The notes below the pieces were generated by a model. That model did no database searches, had not been told where the DNA came from, and saw only the letters and a list, made by a program, of their open reading frames with translations. From Saturnia japonica (taxonomy: Eukaryota; Arthropoda; Insecta; Lepidoptera; Saturniidae), in assembly GCA_033032175.1 (NCBI GenBank), contig CM065323.1, forward strand, positions 1,860,001 to 1,924,000: a DNA stretch of 64,000 bases. The letters are read 5' to 3'. This document shows positions 47,683 to 58,910 of the stretch, piece after piece. The translations under genes and the position numbers were made by a program. Position 1 is the first letter of the stretch. Each line of letters begins with the position of its first letter.

Positions 47683-47936
47683 ATTAGTGGTCGTAAGTGG
47701 GACTGCTATGCTCGAGGTCGTGGGTTCGATTCCCAGGTCGAGTAAAGTGTTATTGGGGTTTTCTATGAAATTCTCAGTAGCAGCTCGGAGTTTGGCTTTG
47801 TGCCCGATTAAAATGGCAATAGGCTTGCCCCCTATTACATGGGACCTAAACACATACCCGACAAACTATGTGAACTATGAACATTAGTCCTCCTTTGCCT
47901 AACCCTTCGGGGATAATGACGTGATGGTATGTTATA
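47683..47936 (+). mobile_element. SINE family A, copy 4
   Basis: TTAGTGGTCGTAAGTGGGAC head, intact B box GGGTTCGATTCCC, full body and GTGATGGTATGTTAT tail. The first bases of the head are missing. Confidence 0.8.
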
Positions 47937-48194
47937 AGTATGGTAGGTGGTAGATGATGGTGGGTATACATGGGGTCACGAGAACCAAAGTGGCAAATTA
48001 TCTTTTTTTTCGATTTTACATTAACATATTCATAATCTAAAAATTTGCTTTGAGAAAGTCATAATGGCCTAAGATTATTTACGTGATATTAACATAGATG
48101 GCAGCATGAATTTAAATAATTTTAGGCCATTGTGGTTTTTTTAAAACACATTTTTTATAATAAATACGTTAATAGGTGAATAATTTATCGAAAG

Positions 48195-48480
48195 AAACCA
48201 AATTATTAAAAAGGAACCAAAAAAACCTCATTGCAACAAAAAAAAAAAAATGACCAAAGAATACATTTTAAATTATGTTTTTATTTAATTTCCCAGACGT
48301 CGTACTTAAATATTATATAACCTATGTCACTCCCACAATTCAGACGAAACGAGATCTCATATGCCCAAATCCATCAAGCCGTTTAGGGTGCAGAGCGTGC
48401 GAAAGAAATAGACATACATACATACGCACGAAAAATATAACCCCCTTTTCCCAATCGTGTAAAAAGCAGATAGACTACAC
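48195..48480 (+). repeat. Repeat family J
   Basis: ATTAAAAAGGAACCAAAAAA and CGAAAAATATAACCCCCTTT. Confidence 0.45.
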
Positions 48481-48547
48481 TGATTCTCGTGAACTCATAT
48501 GTTCTTCGAGTACTTATATAGGTACACACAATTTTAATGTATACATT

Positions 48548-48670
48548 ATGGGTTTTACCGCAATCACACCTGATTGGAAGTGACGATAGTGACGACACGC
48601 TAAATCTAGACTGTCTAGAGGGACTGGATGAACTAGATCTCATGTGTAGCTGCCGAAACACATTCTACTT
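48548..48670 (-). mobile_element. SINE family B, tail part
   Basis: CAATCACACCTGATTGGAAG and GTGTAGCTGCCGAAACACA. Confidence 0.55.
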
Positions 48671-48687
48671 TGTGATTTTATGTGTTA

Positions 48688-49225
48688 CTAGCAGTGCCCG
48701 CGCGCGTGGTCTACAGAATTCCATCTATCGAGCAGACGCGCGAAACTTGGTCCCCCGCTCCCGGTTATTTTAAAGACAAAAATGCTTATTGTAGGTGTTC
48801 CTTAGAAGATAGACATATACTCTCGCTGACTTTTTTGTAGCTCTTTTTATAATCTACAATTTTGTAATACATTAATTTTATATACATATCTCCTATGGTT
48901 CACTCAGCGTAAGTCATTTAAGCAACCGAATTAATTCACCATGACCAACTTTTGTTTTAATTTGCGTGAACCCTAATTCTTACTCTAAACTAAAAGTAGC
49001 TTAAATTACTCGTTACAACAGCAGCTATCTACCAGTAAAAGTCTCGTCAAAATCGGTCCAACCATTTCGGAGATTATTCCTAACAAAGAGATAGACAGAT
49101 AAAATTTAAAAAATGGGGTTTTTGTTATAGGTATCGTTATATACTTTCATATGCATTTAGTAAAAGGCTGTTATATTGACATTACAAACAGACACTTCAA
49201 TTTTATTATTTGTATAAAGTATAGA
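48688..49225 (-). mobile_element. Non-autonomous Helitron, family 3
   Basis: On the minus strand it starts A|TCTATACTTTATACAAATAA and ends GGGCACTGCTAG|T. It contains AAATTGAAGTGTCTGT and ACTAAATGCATATGAAAGTA. Confidence 0.7.
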
Positions 49226-49644
49226 TCATTAAAAATGTCTTACTAATATTGCTTGATTTCATTGCGATGTATTCTTTCCCCGAAAGCGGCGAAAGCAAGT
49301 TAATTGAATTGAGGTATTGTGTAATAATACGTAATAAAGCAGCTATTAGGAACACAAATTGTGTTCCACTTGTAAATGCTGGGCGCAGGACACGCGCGCA
49401 TTATTACATTGTACTTACTGATAAAATGTCACTCCTAGACTTTTACTTGTGTCTCTCGAATTGCTTAAGTGCACATGAAAAGACATATTCATAAAGTAAT
49501 ATTTATTACTCAAACGTGCAATCGCAACAAATGCCCGGCACAGACTGAGTATGTATGAGTGTACACACTCGAACGTGTGTTTCAACCAATCTGCTTGAGG
49601 CGTCATCTCTAGTAAGCACGAAGTGTATAATACCTCAATGGTTA

Positions 49645-49712
49645 ATTGTAGGAATTTGAATCTATGTCGATCTACACGGAATCCGAATACTCTATCACTG
49701 ATCTATCATAAC
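49645..49712 (-). mobile_element. SINE family B, head fragment
   Basis: TGTCGATCTACACGGAATCC and CACTGATCTATCAT match the tRNA-like head in reverse. Confidence 0.5.
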
Positions 49713-50006
49713 TTAAAAAAGTGACTGAAGTCGGATAAGGCATTTAATTTTTGAGGTTCATTGACGAATTGCGTGCAGACATACTTAAATTACTAAAAAG
49801 TAAAAAAGCATGAATAAACAGTTAACCTGAGGCAACCTGTTAGTTATGTGCCGTTAAAAATGGTATTAAAATGACACGCATCGTTCGATTTAGGCGGGGA
49901 CAGGTCTCATGATATCATCGCCACTACCCACCTGTATACAATAAGCACGCATACATCCACTCATTACATAGACCGTTGTGGTAACTGTTTATTACCTTTT
50001 CTTTAT

Positions 50007-50940
50007 ACAGGGTTATTGGTAATTCGACAAATTCCCTTTAGGGGGTGATAGGGGTGACTATTTGCGATAATTTTAACCCCCCATATGAATTATGCAAAAG
50101 TGAACCATTGTTGAGTTATCATGTTTTTTAGCTTTATTCAAAATAAGTCAAAAATGCAACATCAAAACTTTATTTAAAAAAAAAAGTATCAAATGAAATT
50201 TTTTTTTTCTTCTGATACATAAAAACGATTAAACACTGGTTATTTATCAATATTAAAACAACAATTATCGGACCAAATTTAAAAATTCGAATCGATATTA
50301 TATTGAGATTTCTTTCCACTAAAATGCCTTAAAAACATAAAAAAATGTTATAAAACTAGGCTTGCAGATTATTTTAAAAACAACCGATTTCTTAGCTCTC
50401 CAACAATGCATAACAACTAGGAACTTATTTCAAGGAAACTAAAAAAAAGATCACAAAGGAAGCAGGCGGAAATTCGTATTCGAACTAAACTTAAGGTCTT
50501 TCTTTAAAATTTCCATAAAATTAATTAAAAACAATACCCAATGTAAATAAAACAATATTTACAAATTTAAAATAAAATTTAGAACCAGTAGTAGGTTAGT
50601 AGTCATAACAATTAATAACAAGTAACAATTAAGACATTTTATAATTTAGCCTAATTAATGTTCTTGCTCGAAGTGACTTCTCCTATTGCGTACGCAAAGT
50701 CGTATTCTTTTTCTGAGTTGTGAATTAACTACCGAAGTAGTCAAATTATTCCGCATCGCAATTTGCTGCGTTAATATTTCTCGTTTTGAGTTCTTTCGCG
50801 AATGACACAGTCGAGACGTCGTAAACTAGGGATTTTAATGTGACCCCAGACATAGAAATCAACCGGCTTTAAGTCCAGACTCCTTGTAGGCCACACCTAT
50901 CACCTCCTACTGGAATTTGTCGAATTACCAATAACCCTGT
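50007..50940. mobile_element. Mariner/Tc1-like TIR element with transposase remnant
   Basis: Both ends read inward ACAGGGTTATTGGTAATTCG and continue as matching inverted repeats for about 50 bp. The TATA-containing flanks fit a TA-type target. The right part encodes, on the minus strand, a decayed transposase tail. Length is 934 bp. Confidence 0.8.
50690..50905 (-). pseudogene. Remnant of an IS630/Tc1-mariner-type transposase C-terminus
   Basis: Read on the minus strand just inside the right inverted repeat, the frame gives SLDLKPVDFYVWGHIK. This corresponds to the RSPDLTPLDFFLWGHLK-type motif that surrounds the third catalytic acid in many insect mariner-like transposases. The next residues RLDCVIRERTQ fit the usual helix, then a stop codon follows. 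Only this tail survives. The rest of the element is AT-rich and without coding potential, so it depends on a relative for mobility. Confidence 0.6.
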
Positions 50941-50946
50941 ATATGT

Positions 50947-51243
50947 ATGTAGCTTTGGTGACAATCTCTGATTTTAAGTGACAATATCGCCGAAGATGGC
51001 AACAAACTATATCTAGAGACACTGGTTCTCAAGTGTAGCTGCCGGAAAACGCCTGTAGGTGCTTGGTGACCGTTTTTTTACTTGAGGGTGGTAGCTAGCA
51101 AGGCAGGCATTAGAAAATGCCCTAACCACCATGCTATGGTTTCAGTACGATGTTTTCCTTCACCAAAAGCTCAGGTTCACTGCAGGATTCGAACGCACGT
51201 CAACCGACACGATTTTCGAACACTTTAGCACTGAACCATCGTG
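50947..51243 (-). mobile_element. SINE family B, nearly complete
   Basis: Starts 6 bp after the right end of the TIR element at 50940. Contains GGGTGGTAGCTAGCAAGGCA and the reverse B box GGATTCGAACGC. Confidence 0.75.
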
Positions 51244-51304
51244 ATACAAAATGTATTATCTTGTTCGTTAATTTATATGCGTTTAGGTCAGATATTTCTT
51301 ATTA

Positions 51305-51487
51305 CCACACGCCTTTTTAGCGACCACCCTCAACTTGAAAGTCTGTCGCCAAGCGCCTATACTTAGGTGTGTTCTGGCAGTTGCACTTGAGAGCCAGTAC
51401 TCCTCCCACTAGGCTTAGCGTGTTACCGTCTTGGGCTACGCCGTCACTTAAGATCAAGTGTGACAGATGCGAAACACTAAGACTATA
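51305..51487 (+). mobile_element. SINE family B, tail part, opposite orientation
   Basis: AGCGACCACCCTCAACTTGA to GCGAAACACTAAGACTATA. Inverted relative to the copy just upstream. Confidence 0.65.
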
Positions 51488-51617
51488 AAGGATTTTAAAA
51501 AGAAAGACTAAAAAACAAGTTACTGTAGCTGCTAGGGCTTTTGAAAGGAGCAGATGCCGGTAAATACTTTCATGTGAAATTTTATTTATTTCACATTTAA
51601 TACATAATTATTATATA

Positions 51618-52174
51618 CTAGCTATGCTCGCGATTGCTTGATATATCTCTTATGGTTTACTCAGCGTAAGCCATTAAGCGCCCGAATTGATTCACCTACA
51701 GTACCTAAGTTACAACTTAACGGCCTTTTCCAATAATCTATCTATCCATAGTTTCAGTTACTAAAGATAGACAAATATAAACTTTCCTTACTTTTTATTC
51801 AAATAACCTATTAATGTACAGTTTTTCTTATCTACATAATATATATCCAAATCTTATAACTTGAATAGATAAGAAGGTATCCGATATCTGTCCTAAGCTA
51901 AAGATAGTACCTATTACAAATATGTATTAATCGGGGATAGTAAACTCAGATATATTATTGAAAACCGCCGTTAAACATCAGCTATCTGCCAGTGAAAGTC
52001 TCGTCAAAATCGATCCAACTGTTTCGTAGATTAGCCGGAACAAACAGACAGACCAATTTTTTTTTAATTGGCGTTTTTTATATGTATCTTTTATATATAG
52101 TTTCATATGCATTTAGTAAAAAGCTATTATTTTAACATTAAAAACAGACACTTCAATCTTATTAATTATATAGA
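51618..52174 (-). mobile_element. Non-autonomous Helitron, family 3
   Basis: CTAG end at 51618 and A|TCTATATAATTAATAAGATT at the other end. Same internal blocks as 48688-49225. Confidence 0.7.
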
Positions 52175-52409
52175 TAGATGATTTATTTATTGTTGGTCTC
52201 GGAATAGGTTTTTAAATCTTGTCATATATACTTCTGATGAGGACCTAATGTTAATAATCGACAAGGCTGTCTACATGTAATGGCATTATCGCCAGTGACA
52301 ACTGATATTTTTTAATAAAAAAAAAATTATTTTTTCGATTAAAAAAAATATATATATGACAAAGCGTTTATCTGTATATAATATTTTAATCTGTGTACGT
52401 CATACAAAC

Positions 52410-52700
52410 AACATTACCATAAAAGGCTTCAACACACTATCTGATATGTCGACACCAGCCGCTCAGTCTCAACGCGACCTTAGACGGTTGCGAACGCGTC
52501 ATAAAACAATTCAATAGAGAAATAACTGTGTATTTGATGTACAATTTAATGTTTTAAGTGATTGCATTTATAGTATAAATAGTGACTATTTTAATAATAT
52601 TTACATTGTATGTAGACATTTTAACGGAAAAAAGTTTTGACATTTTTTTAACGATATTTTTAAAGTGAAGTGAATAATTCTATTATTTACAATTAAAATA
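52410..52700 (+). promoter_or_regulatory. Promoter-like segment in the intron after exon 4
   Basis: A GC-richer pocket includes GCCGCTCAGTCTCAACGCG, a good arthropod initiator with A at 52465, and a CATAAAAGG box about 45 bp upstream, which is further than a classical TATA spacing. The downstream sequence is AT-rich and leader-like, with AAAGTGAAGTG near 52662. No coding sequence is attached. It could be another alternative start of the same gene. Confidence 0.3.
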
Positions 52701-53059
52701 TGAATTAGTGATATAGTTTTTATTAGGTTTTTGTAAGTTTTTCTTTAATAAGAATATCCTGGGTAATAATTAATTAATAATATAGTTTTTTTTTTAAATT
52801 AGCTGTGTGACTCGGGAACTATTTTTCACTGTACAAACGAAATTTAAAACTAAAAAAAAACAATCGCACGCTCACATGACACTCGCACCTCGACTAGAAA
52901 ACGCAACATCGTCATAAACTTAAAAAAGAAAAACAATGGAAAGTATTATTTACAAGTTTTAACGTTTCCCGCTACATGAGTTATTGGTAATTTATACAGT
53001 TTTCTTCTTTAGATAACATGACAAATTCATCGTCCTCAAATGACAAATGTATACTATAT

Positions 53060-53526
53060 ACAGCATGGACAAAAAGTCGTGGATCAAACGCAACTAGGGG
53101 TTAGATGGGGCCATCAGCTCCAAAAAATTTTCTACGGGAGGTCCTTAAGGTCAACCCCTGCAGAGTTATAATTTATTTTGTGTTTTTATGAGAAAATTGA
53201 CTTTTTTTACTAATTCTTATTAAAATTCGAAAAAATCTACACCTGTATCTTTTTTATAATTTTCACTAAATTGGTACTGATGAGTCCTTGCGTTAGACAT
53301 GCTGTTTATGGTAGTTTATTGGGTTTGTTCAAGATAATATAAAGTTTTACGAAAAAAATAATACTCAAATCATAAATTTTTATTTACTTCGGACCCCACT
53401 GTGAAAAAAAAAATTCTACCGAAAAGTGACTTTGTATTACAAGTTTTGGCGCATGTAATAGGGATTCTAAAAAGGTATTGCGTTATCCCTAGCTGCGTTT
53501 TATCCACGACTTTTTGGCCACCCTGT
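53060..53526. mobile_element. MITE with about 40-bp inverted repeats
   Basis: The left end ACAGCATGGACAAAAAGTCG and the right end, read inward, ACAGGGTGGCCAAAAAGTCG extend as near-identical inverted repeats through the GGATMAAACGCARCTAGGG block. Flanking TAT/ATA suggests a TA target. It is 467 bp with no ORF. Confidence 0.8.
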
Positions 53527-53679
53527 ATATACAAGTAAATAAAAGTATAGTCGGTATTTATAACTAGAAAAACAATTATTAAATTTTTTGTCTGTCTTTA
53601 TATTTGTTCCGACTAATCTCGGAAACAGTTGGACCGCTTAACGTTAATAAAAATCAGCAGGTACTGCGGATGTCATTGG

Positions 53680-53950
53680 GGTCGGTTTCAGATAAATTTC
53701 CTTGGAGATTTATTTCCCTTGGGGCACTCCGTCTGGTGGAATATCTCGACCCTACAAAAGAACACTGTCAAAATAACCTTGTGTCGAGTTCTTGCAGTGA
53801 GTAGGGTTTCCAAAACTCATTTATGTAAGGGGTTCAAGAACGATAACGCATTAGAGATACCTCTGGTGTTTGTTACTAGCGTTTATAGGCTAGTGTAACG
53901 GCTTACCATCACACGGATCGTACGACTGTTTACCACTTGTATAAAAAACA
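53680..53950 (+). repeat. Repeat family F with tail
   Basis: AACCTTGTGTCGAGTTCTTG, GAGTAGGGTTTCCAAAACTC and a GTAACGGCTTACCATCACAC tail. Confidence 0.55.
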
Positions 53951-54002
53951 GTTTCGTGATTTAAACTTTAAACCATAGAGACCATGTACGTATTTATCAT
54001 TA

Positions 54003-54347
54003 CTAGTGATCGTTCTAAGGTCGAAATTCGACCAGCGACTTTTTGATCATAGACTATTTTCTGTTTGACATTTGCAGTATTCATGAACCTAAACAATGAG
54101 TATTATCTACATCACTGTCAATGTCAATATTTTGGGGGGTCTATGTTCAATGGCACTGCTCGGGTTAGGATTCGCCGTATTAATTTATTTTATTTAATAT
54201 TAGTAACAGATATTAATAGTAAAATTTTAGCTTTCAGCACTCCTTCTTCATATAAACTTTAACCATACTAAATCTTGCAGTCTTCCGTGCACGCGAAACG
54301 CTTTAAAAAGGGGTAGAAAGCTTTTGCTTCGCGTATTAATATAAAGA
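54003..54347 (-). mobile_element. Non-autonomous Helitron, family 1, copy 6
   Basis: CTAG end at 54003, TCTTTATATTAATACGCGAA at the other end, and a GGTCGAAATTCGACC hairpin near the CTAG end. Confidence 0.75.
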
Positions 54348-54349
54348 CA

Positions 54350-55680
54350 TATAATAATCAATATTCCATTGTATTTATCTAACATTAAATGGTATGTTTG
54401 TGATATTAATCTTAGATATGTCAAACGAACTGACATAATACACGATAAAAACAACACACTGCAATATGTTTTAGATGCTAGCTGATATCATATCGGCGTG
54501 ATAGTCACGAGATTTCTCTTTTTTTTTTCTTTTGCTTTAATGAGGCCTCAGTACATCGACTATGATTATGCCAGCATCAAACGAGAAGTCCATTTGACGT
54601 AACATGTAATTTAAAATTTACTTTTAAAAGCTATCTAACTTTGACACGAAGCTTCGTTCCAGTTTTTTTTTAAATAAAACGATTCGTGCGCCACCTATTA
54701 TAAAACGTTTGTACTAATCCAGAAACCATCAATGGCGTACGCTCAGCAATTTTCAAAAAACTTCAGTAAATCGGTAGCAATTTTTCGTCGCAATTCCCTA
54801 TGTTAAATTTGCACAATAATAATTCCTTCTTCTTCTTCTAGTGTTGGCGCCGCGAAAAGCACTTGACAGTGTCAATGTTTTTAAGCCTTTGTAAAATTGT
54901 TCTATATACAAAGTGGGGTCCTCTGACAAGATGGTGGATCCCTTGTCAGAACTATATAGGGAGTGTTTGTGACATCTCAAAATGCACGTATAACACTTTA
55001 TATTTATAATCCACTTCACTTAAGCACAACAACCAAATTATATCACGCAAAATGACAAAAATGTTACTAAGGTCAAAAAACCTAAGTTAATTAATTAAAA
55101 ATAAAACCAGAACGTGACACCTCAAGATCCTGACAAAAACTCGAATAATTACTTAATATCTTTAATCATTAATGCCTGGTTCTGACGTACTTTTAACTGT
55201 AGTATATCTGTTCAATAGCCTATTGGTCCAATAACTCATCAAATTGCGTTTCTGAAGACACGGTCATATAATAACCTTCAGTTAAACTTGGTTCAACTTA
55301 ACTAGCCACGTTAGTTGTTTGACGTTTGATCTGACAAAAACAGACAGTAGACATCCGATAATATCGGACTGTAAAAGTGAAAAAGGTTTCAGTTAAATTT
55401 CTTTGGCGCCTACGCATATTAATTGAAATATATTTTATTTCTCATTATTATGAGTATTCAGTTAAATTATATTTATACTACGCATGATTTATTTTGCCCA
55501 GTAGTAAAAACAGAATATGTATATTCGTAAAAGTTCTATCTAGTGCCAGCTTATTGAATTACTTATTGGATAGATAGTTGGTCAATCAGTTACAAATGTG
55601 TTCAGAAATTCTCGATGAGATAAACTTAGTTTAAGCTACAGTTATCTTTATGGAAGCAATAGCAAATGAGCAGTTAATTA
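54350..55680. other. Unassigned intron
   Basis: No recognisable repeat copy. 54830-54960 is GC-richer (GTGTTGGCGCCGCGAAAAGC), with CCGATAATATCGG palindrome near 55356. Function unknown. Confidence 0.3.
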
Positions 55681-55689
55681 GGAAAGTCA

Positions 55690-55845
55690 GAAGCCGGGCA
55701 TAAGAGATGTAGGGTACAGAGAATTTTTTGGAGATTTCTTTTTACTTGGGCCACATAACAGCTAAATAACCTTGTGTTGTGTTCCTGCGGTGAGTAGGGT
55801 TTCTAGAGCTCCTTGAGAAATGGTGGGGGGGCTCCAAAATAGACA
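55690..55845 (+). repeat. Repeat family F
   Basis: AACCTTGTGTTGTGTTCCTG and GAGTAGGGTTTCTAGAGCTC. Confidence 0.55.
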
Positions 55846-56044
55846 TATTGTATCGAACAATCATTTGTTCCAACCCAAGTCAATGACGACCCATTAACAA
55901 GGTGCGACTGAATTAAAATCAGTTTATAAGTGTGTATATATATACATATCTTCATGCATGTATTTATTTTTGTATATTATTATATTGAAATATTATTACT
56001 TTTCTAGTTTTATATTTTTGTGTTTGCTCATGTTTGTTTTATTT

Positions 56045-56160
56045 TGAAATTTAATTTCCTATTGCACCACCCACTTTACCGCTGGTTAGCTGGTAGAGAA
56101 TGAATCAAAGCATTAAGCTCGCCAGTTTACAAACTAAAAAGTGCAATAAAGTATTCATTC
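56045..56160 (+). mobile_element. LINE 3' terminus
   Basis: TTTACCGCTGGTTAGCTGGT and AAAGTGCAATAAAGTATTCA suggest the tail of a retrotransposon like that at 57765. Confidence 0.4.
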
Positions 56161-56684
56161 ATTTATTCCAAATCAGCGGAACTCGAACTATCGACCACTC
56201 GTACTGTACATAGAGCAGTGCGTTCAGATCTGGTCTTAACACAGCTAGTACAATATCCACGACTTAATTTTGAAAATCCTATATATATATGTATGTATAT
56301 ATATGTTTGCGTTTGTTTTGTTTAATGTCAGTCGCTATTTACAGTTAACTAAGTAATTAACATGACTGCCTAAACTCGAGTTACGTAGTCGTGAAGTTAG
56401 TGAATGTGGTTACGACCTAGAATGCGGACCGTTATTGGATGCACTAAACTTTATGCTTTGCCAAATGTCCCCAATACTTGAACGGCTGTATACGTTCGTG
56501 TGTCTTTGTATAAGGACATTACTGATTATATCTATAAAACAATATCTATGTAGGGAGTCATGTACAGACGACGTTAAAATAATAACATCATTTCAACTAG
56601 ATTGCGTTTTGGTATACCCAGCCCATACAGCTTTCACCGTATGAAATATGATTGCATTAAACAAATTTCAAGTTTATATACAAC

Positions 56685-56745
56685 TAAAGCGAAAAACAAG
56701 CATACAGCTCGCTTAATGGTAAGCGGCTACCGTAGAGGCCTCCAT
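56685..56745 (-). mobile_element. LINE/SINE tail, reversed
   Basis: AAAAACAAGCATACAGCTCG and TGGTAAGCGGCTACCGTAG. Confidence 0.45.
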
Positions 56746-57034
56746 ACTTATTACTTAACCCAGTATGTACATAGCGTTATATAGGTAAAAGAGATATCAA
56801 CGCTTTATTTTATATGTATCATACATAATCAACATTGCTAACACACGTGTTTTTCGGTAACACGCTCAAAAACGTCCAAATTAAAAGCAATACAACGTAC
56901 ATTTCTACAGCTATAATTAAAGGAACAGCTATCGAACTTGGTACATGCTAGATATCAGCTCTTTTTCAGTAACAACGACTACCCCGAACGCTCTTTTTAA
57001 CGAACTTGGCCCCCTTTTTACCCGACTTAAAAAG

Positions 57035-57260
57035 AGACGGTGGTTACGCAATTCGAATGTACCTATTATTTTGATATGGATGTTTAGCAATAACTTCTTT
57101 GTTTTTGAACCGATTTGGATGATTCTTTTTTTGTTTGAAAGAGAATACCTCAAGGGTAGACCTATGTTAATTTCATTGGCGTTGGATCTTCGATTTCAAA
57201 GATACGCCAGGGAACTCTTTAAATTCACTGAAGATGGTTTTCTTTTTTGTTAAAAATCGT
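57035..57260 (-). repeat. Repeat family D
   Basis: AACCGATTTGGATGATTCTT, ATACCTCAAGGGTAGACC and CTTCGATTTCAAAGATACGC. Confidence 0.55.
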
Positions 57261-57294
57261 CCTATCATATTTAGTTTTTTTTTTGGGATAATAA

Positions 57295-57385
57295 ACTAAC
57301 TGGCCCCGCAGACGTCGCTCTGCCTTTTTCAGGTGTTAGTAATTCGACTACAACGCCACCTATCGCATTCAAGGATAGCATAAAA
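57295..57385 (+). repeat. Repeat family L
   Basis: GACGTCGCTCTGCCTTTTTC and CGCCACCTATCGCATTCAAG. Confidence 0.4.
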
Positions 57386-57764
57386 ACCTTCTCCATGAAA
57401 ATCACTTCGATCCACCAACTATCATGTTGTTCGGTCAAACGATGTTGGAGATAATCAATCTCATATAATAACTTAACTAATCATATTATTTCTCGAACGT
57501 GTTTCCTCACCATATCACCCTTAATTCTTCTAAAGAATTATGATTCAAACATCATTTTGAAGCTTATTTTCCGCGGTATTGACGAAAACAGTTTTTAAAA
57601 TTTATGTTTTCGTTAAAAATAATATTAATAAACCTTTACACTAGGAATGTTTTCCTGTTGATGCTATTTAATACACTAAATACTATTTCAATCTCTCGCG
57701 GATACACATAATAGACAGCTAAGATCTTCTGATTCTTTAATTCTCATTACCAAGTCATCATACT

Positions 57765-58045
57765 AATTTCCGCGACCAATCCTTCGCCGTAACAGCAACA
57801 CGACTGTGGAATTCGCTTCCTATTAACATCCAACTGGCTAACTCTCGGAATTCCTTGCAAGTATTCGCTACGTAGGTTATACGGTTTTACTTGGAGCAAT
57901 TGAATATTGGCTAGATTTTTCCTTTTTTACTTCATTAAATATTATGCACACTTTGCATATACCGTTCTCTTGCTCCCCTGGAATACTGGTAGAGAATGCT
58001 TTTTGTCCTCCATTTGCACTTTTTTGTTGCAATAAAGAATATAAT
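57765..58045 (+). pseudogene. LINE 3' end (CR1/Jockey-like)
   Basis: RDQSFAVTATRLWNSLPINI and SRNSLQVFAT then a stop, followed by an untranslated tail ending in TTGCAATAAAGAATATAATA. Confidence 0.6.
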
Positions 58046-58699
58046 AATATATATTTAAGGCGCCATCTATTAACAGTCTCTATAACACATATAACAGCTC
58101 TCAGTTAGATACTGTTTACGTTCTGTAATATACGAAAATGAGGCAAGGGCTATCTAGTGTACAAGTATAAATTAAAGACAGTTTGCAAAGTAAAACAATT
58201 CATTTTTGTTTTGATTTATGAACTTCAAGTTGTCAACGTATGTTTCTGTAAATTTGTTCTAGACTCGATATCTATGTATTTTTATTTGTCAATGATATTA
58301 AAGACATTGTTAACATATCAAACAATAAAATATCAATAAAAAACATATAAAGTATAATGTCCTATAGCAAGCTACATTAGCATATTAAAGAGGCCAGAAT
58401 CGTACGTAATATTTATAGATACTTAATAATCGGATATCATTTGTAGTGTTATTCGAATTATATACGTAATCGATTAATCCGATGATTGCCATTATAAAAA
58501 AATACTTTTATTATTGTTGTATATAAAAAAAATATATTTTTAACACATAAGTTTGTAACTCTCAATTAAATTTGCGGGAAATTAAAAATCATAATAAGTT
58601 TTTTTTTATGTTTTGGTCATAGCACAACGAATCTGTTTTTATTTTATTTAGTAGGCATCACGGTAACTTTCATTTAAATCGTTTTCTTAAAAAGATTTG

Positions 58700-58910
58700 A
58701 GGTTATTCAATTCGAATGTTTTTTTTAATGGATGTTCAGCCATAACTTTTTTGTTTATAAACCAATTTGGATGATCCTCTTTTTGTTGTATAGGGAATAC
58801 CTCAAGGGTGGTCCCATTTTAATTTCATTGGTATTGGACCTTCAACTTCGAAGACACACAAGGGAACTCTTCAAAACCATCGAAGTTGGTTGTCTTTTTT
58901 ATTAAAAATT
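58700..58910 (-). repeat. Repeat family D
   Basis: AACCAATTTGGATGATCCTC, ATACCTCAAGGGTGGTCCCA and AACTTCGAAGACACACAAGG. Confidence 0.55.

Noticed and set aside
49249..49494. 81-codon + ORF
   Set aside because: No splice signals, domain or codon bias; it lies between a Helitron and a SINE fragment.
57035..57253. Protein-like ORF with repeated LISLALDL residues, also at 28491-28679
   Set aside because: The similarity is explained by the shared family-D repeat, and the two frames lie on opposite element strands to each other's genomic orientation with no consistent start or stop.
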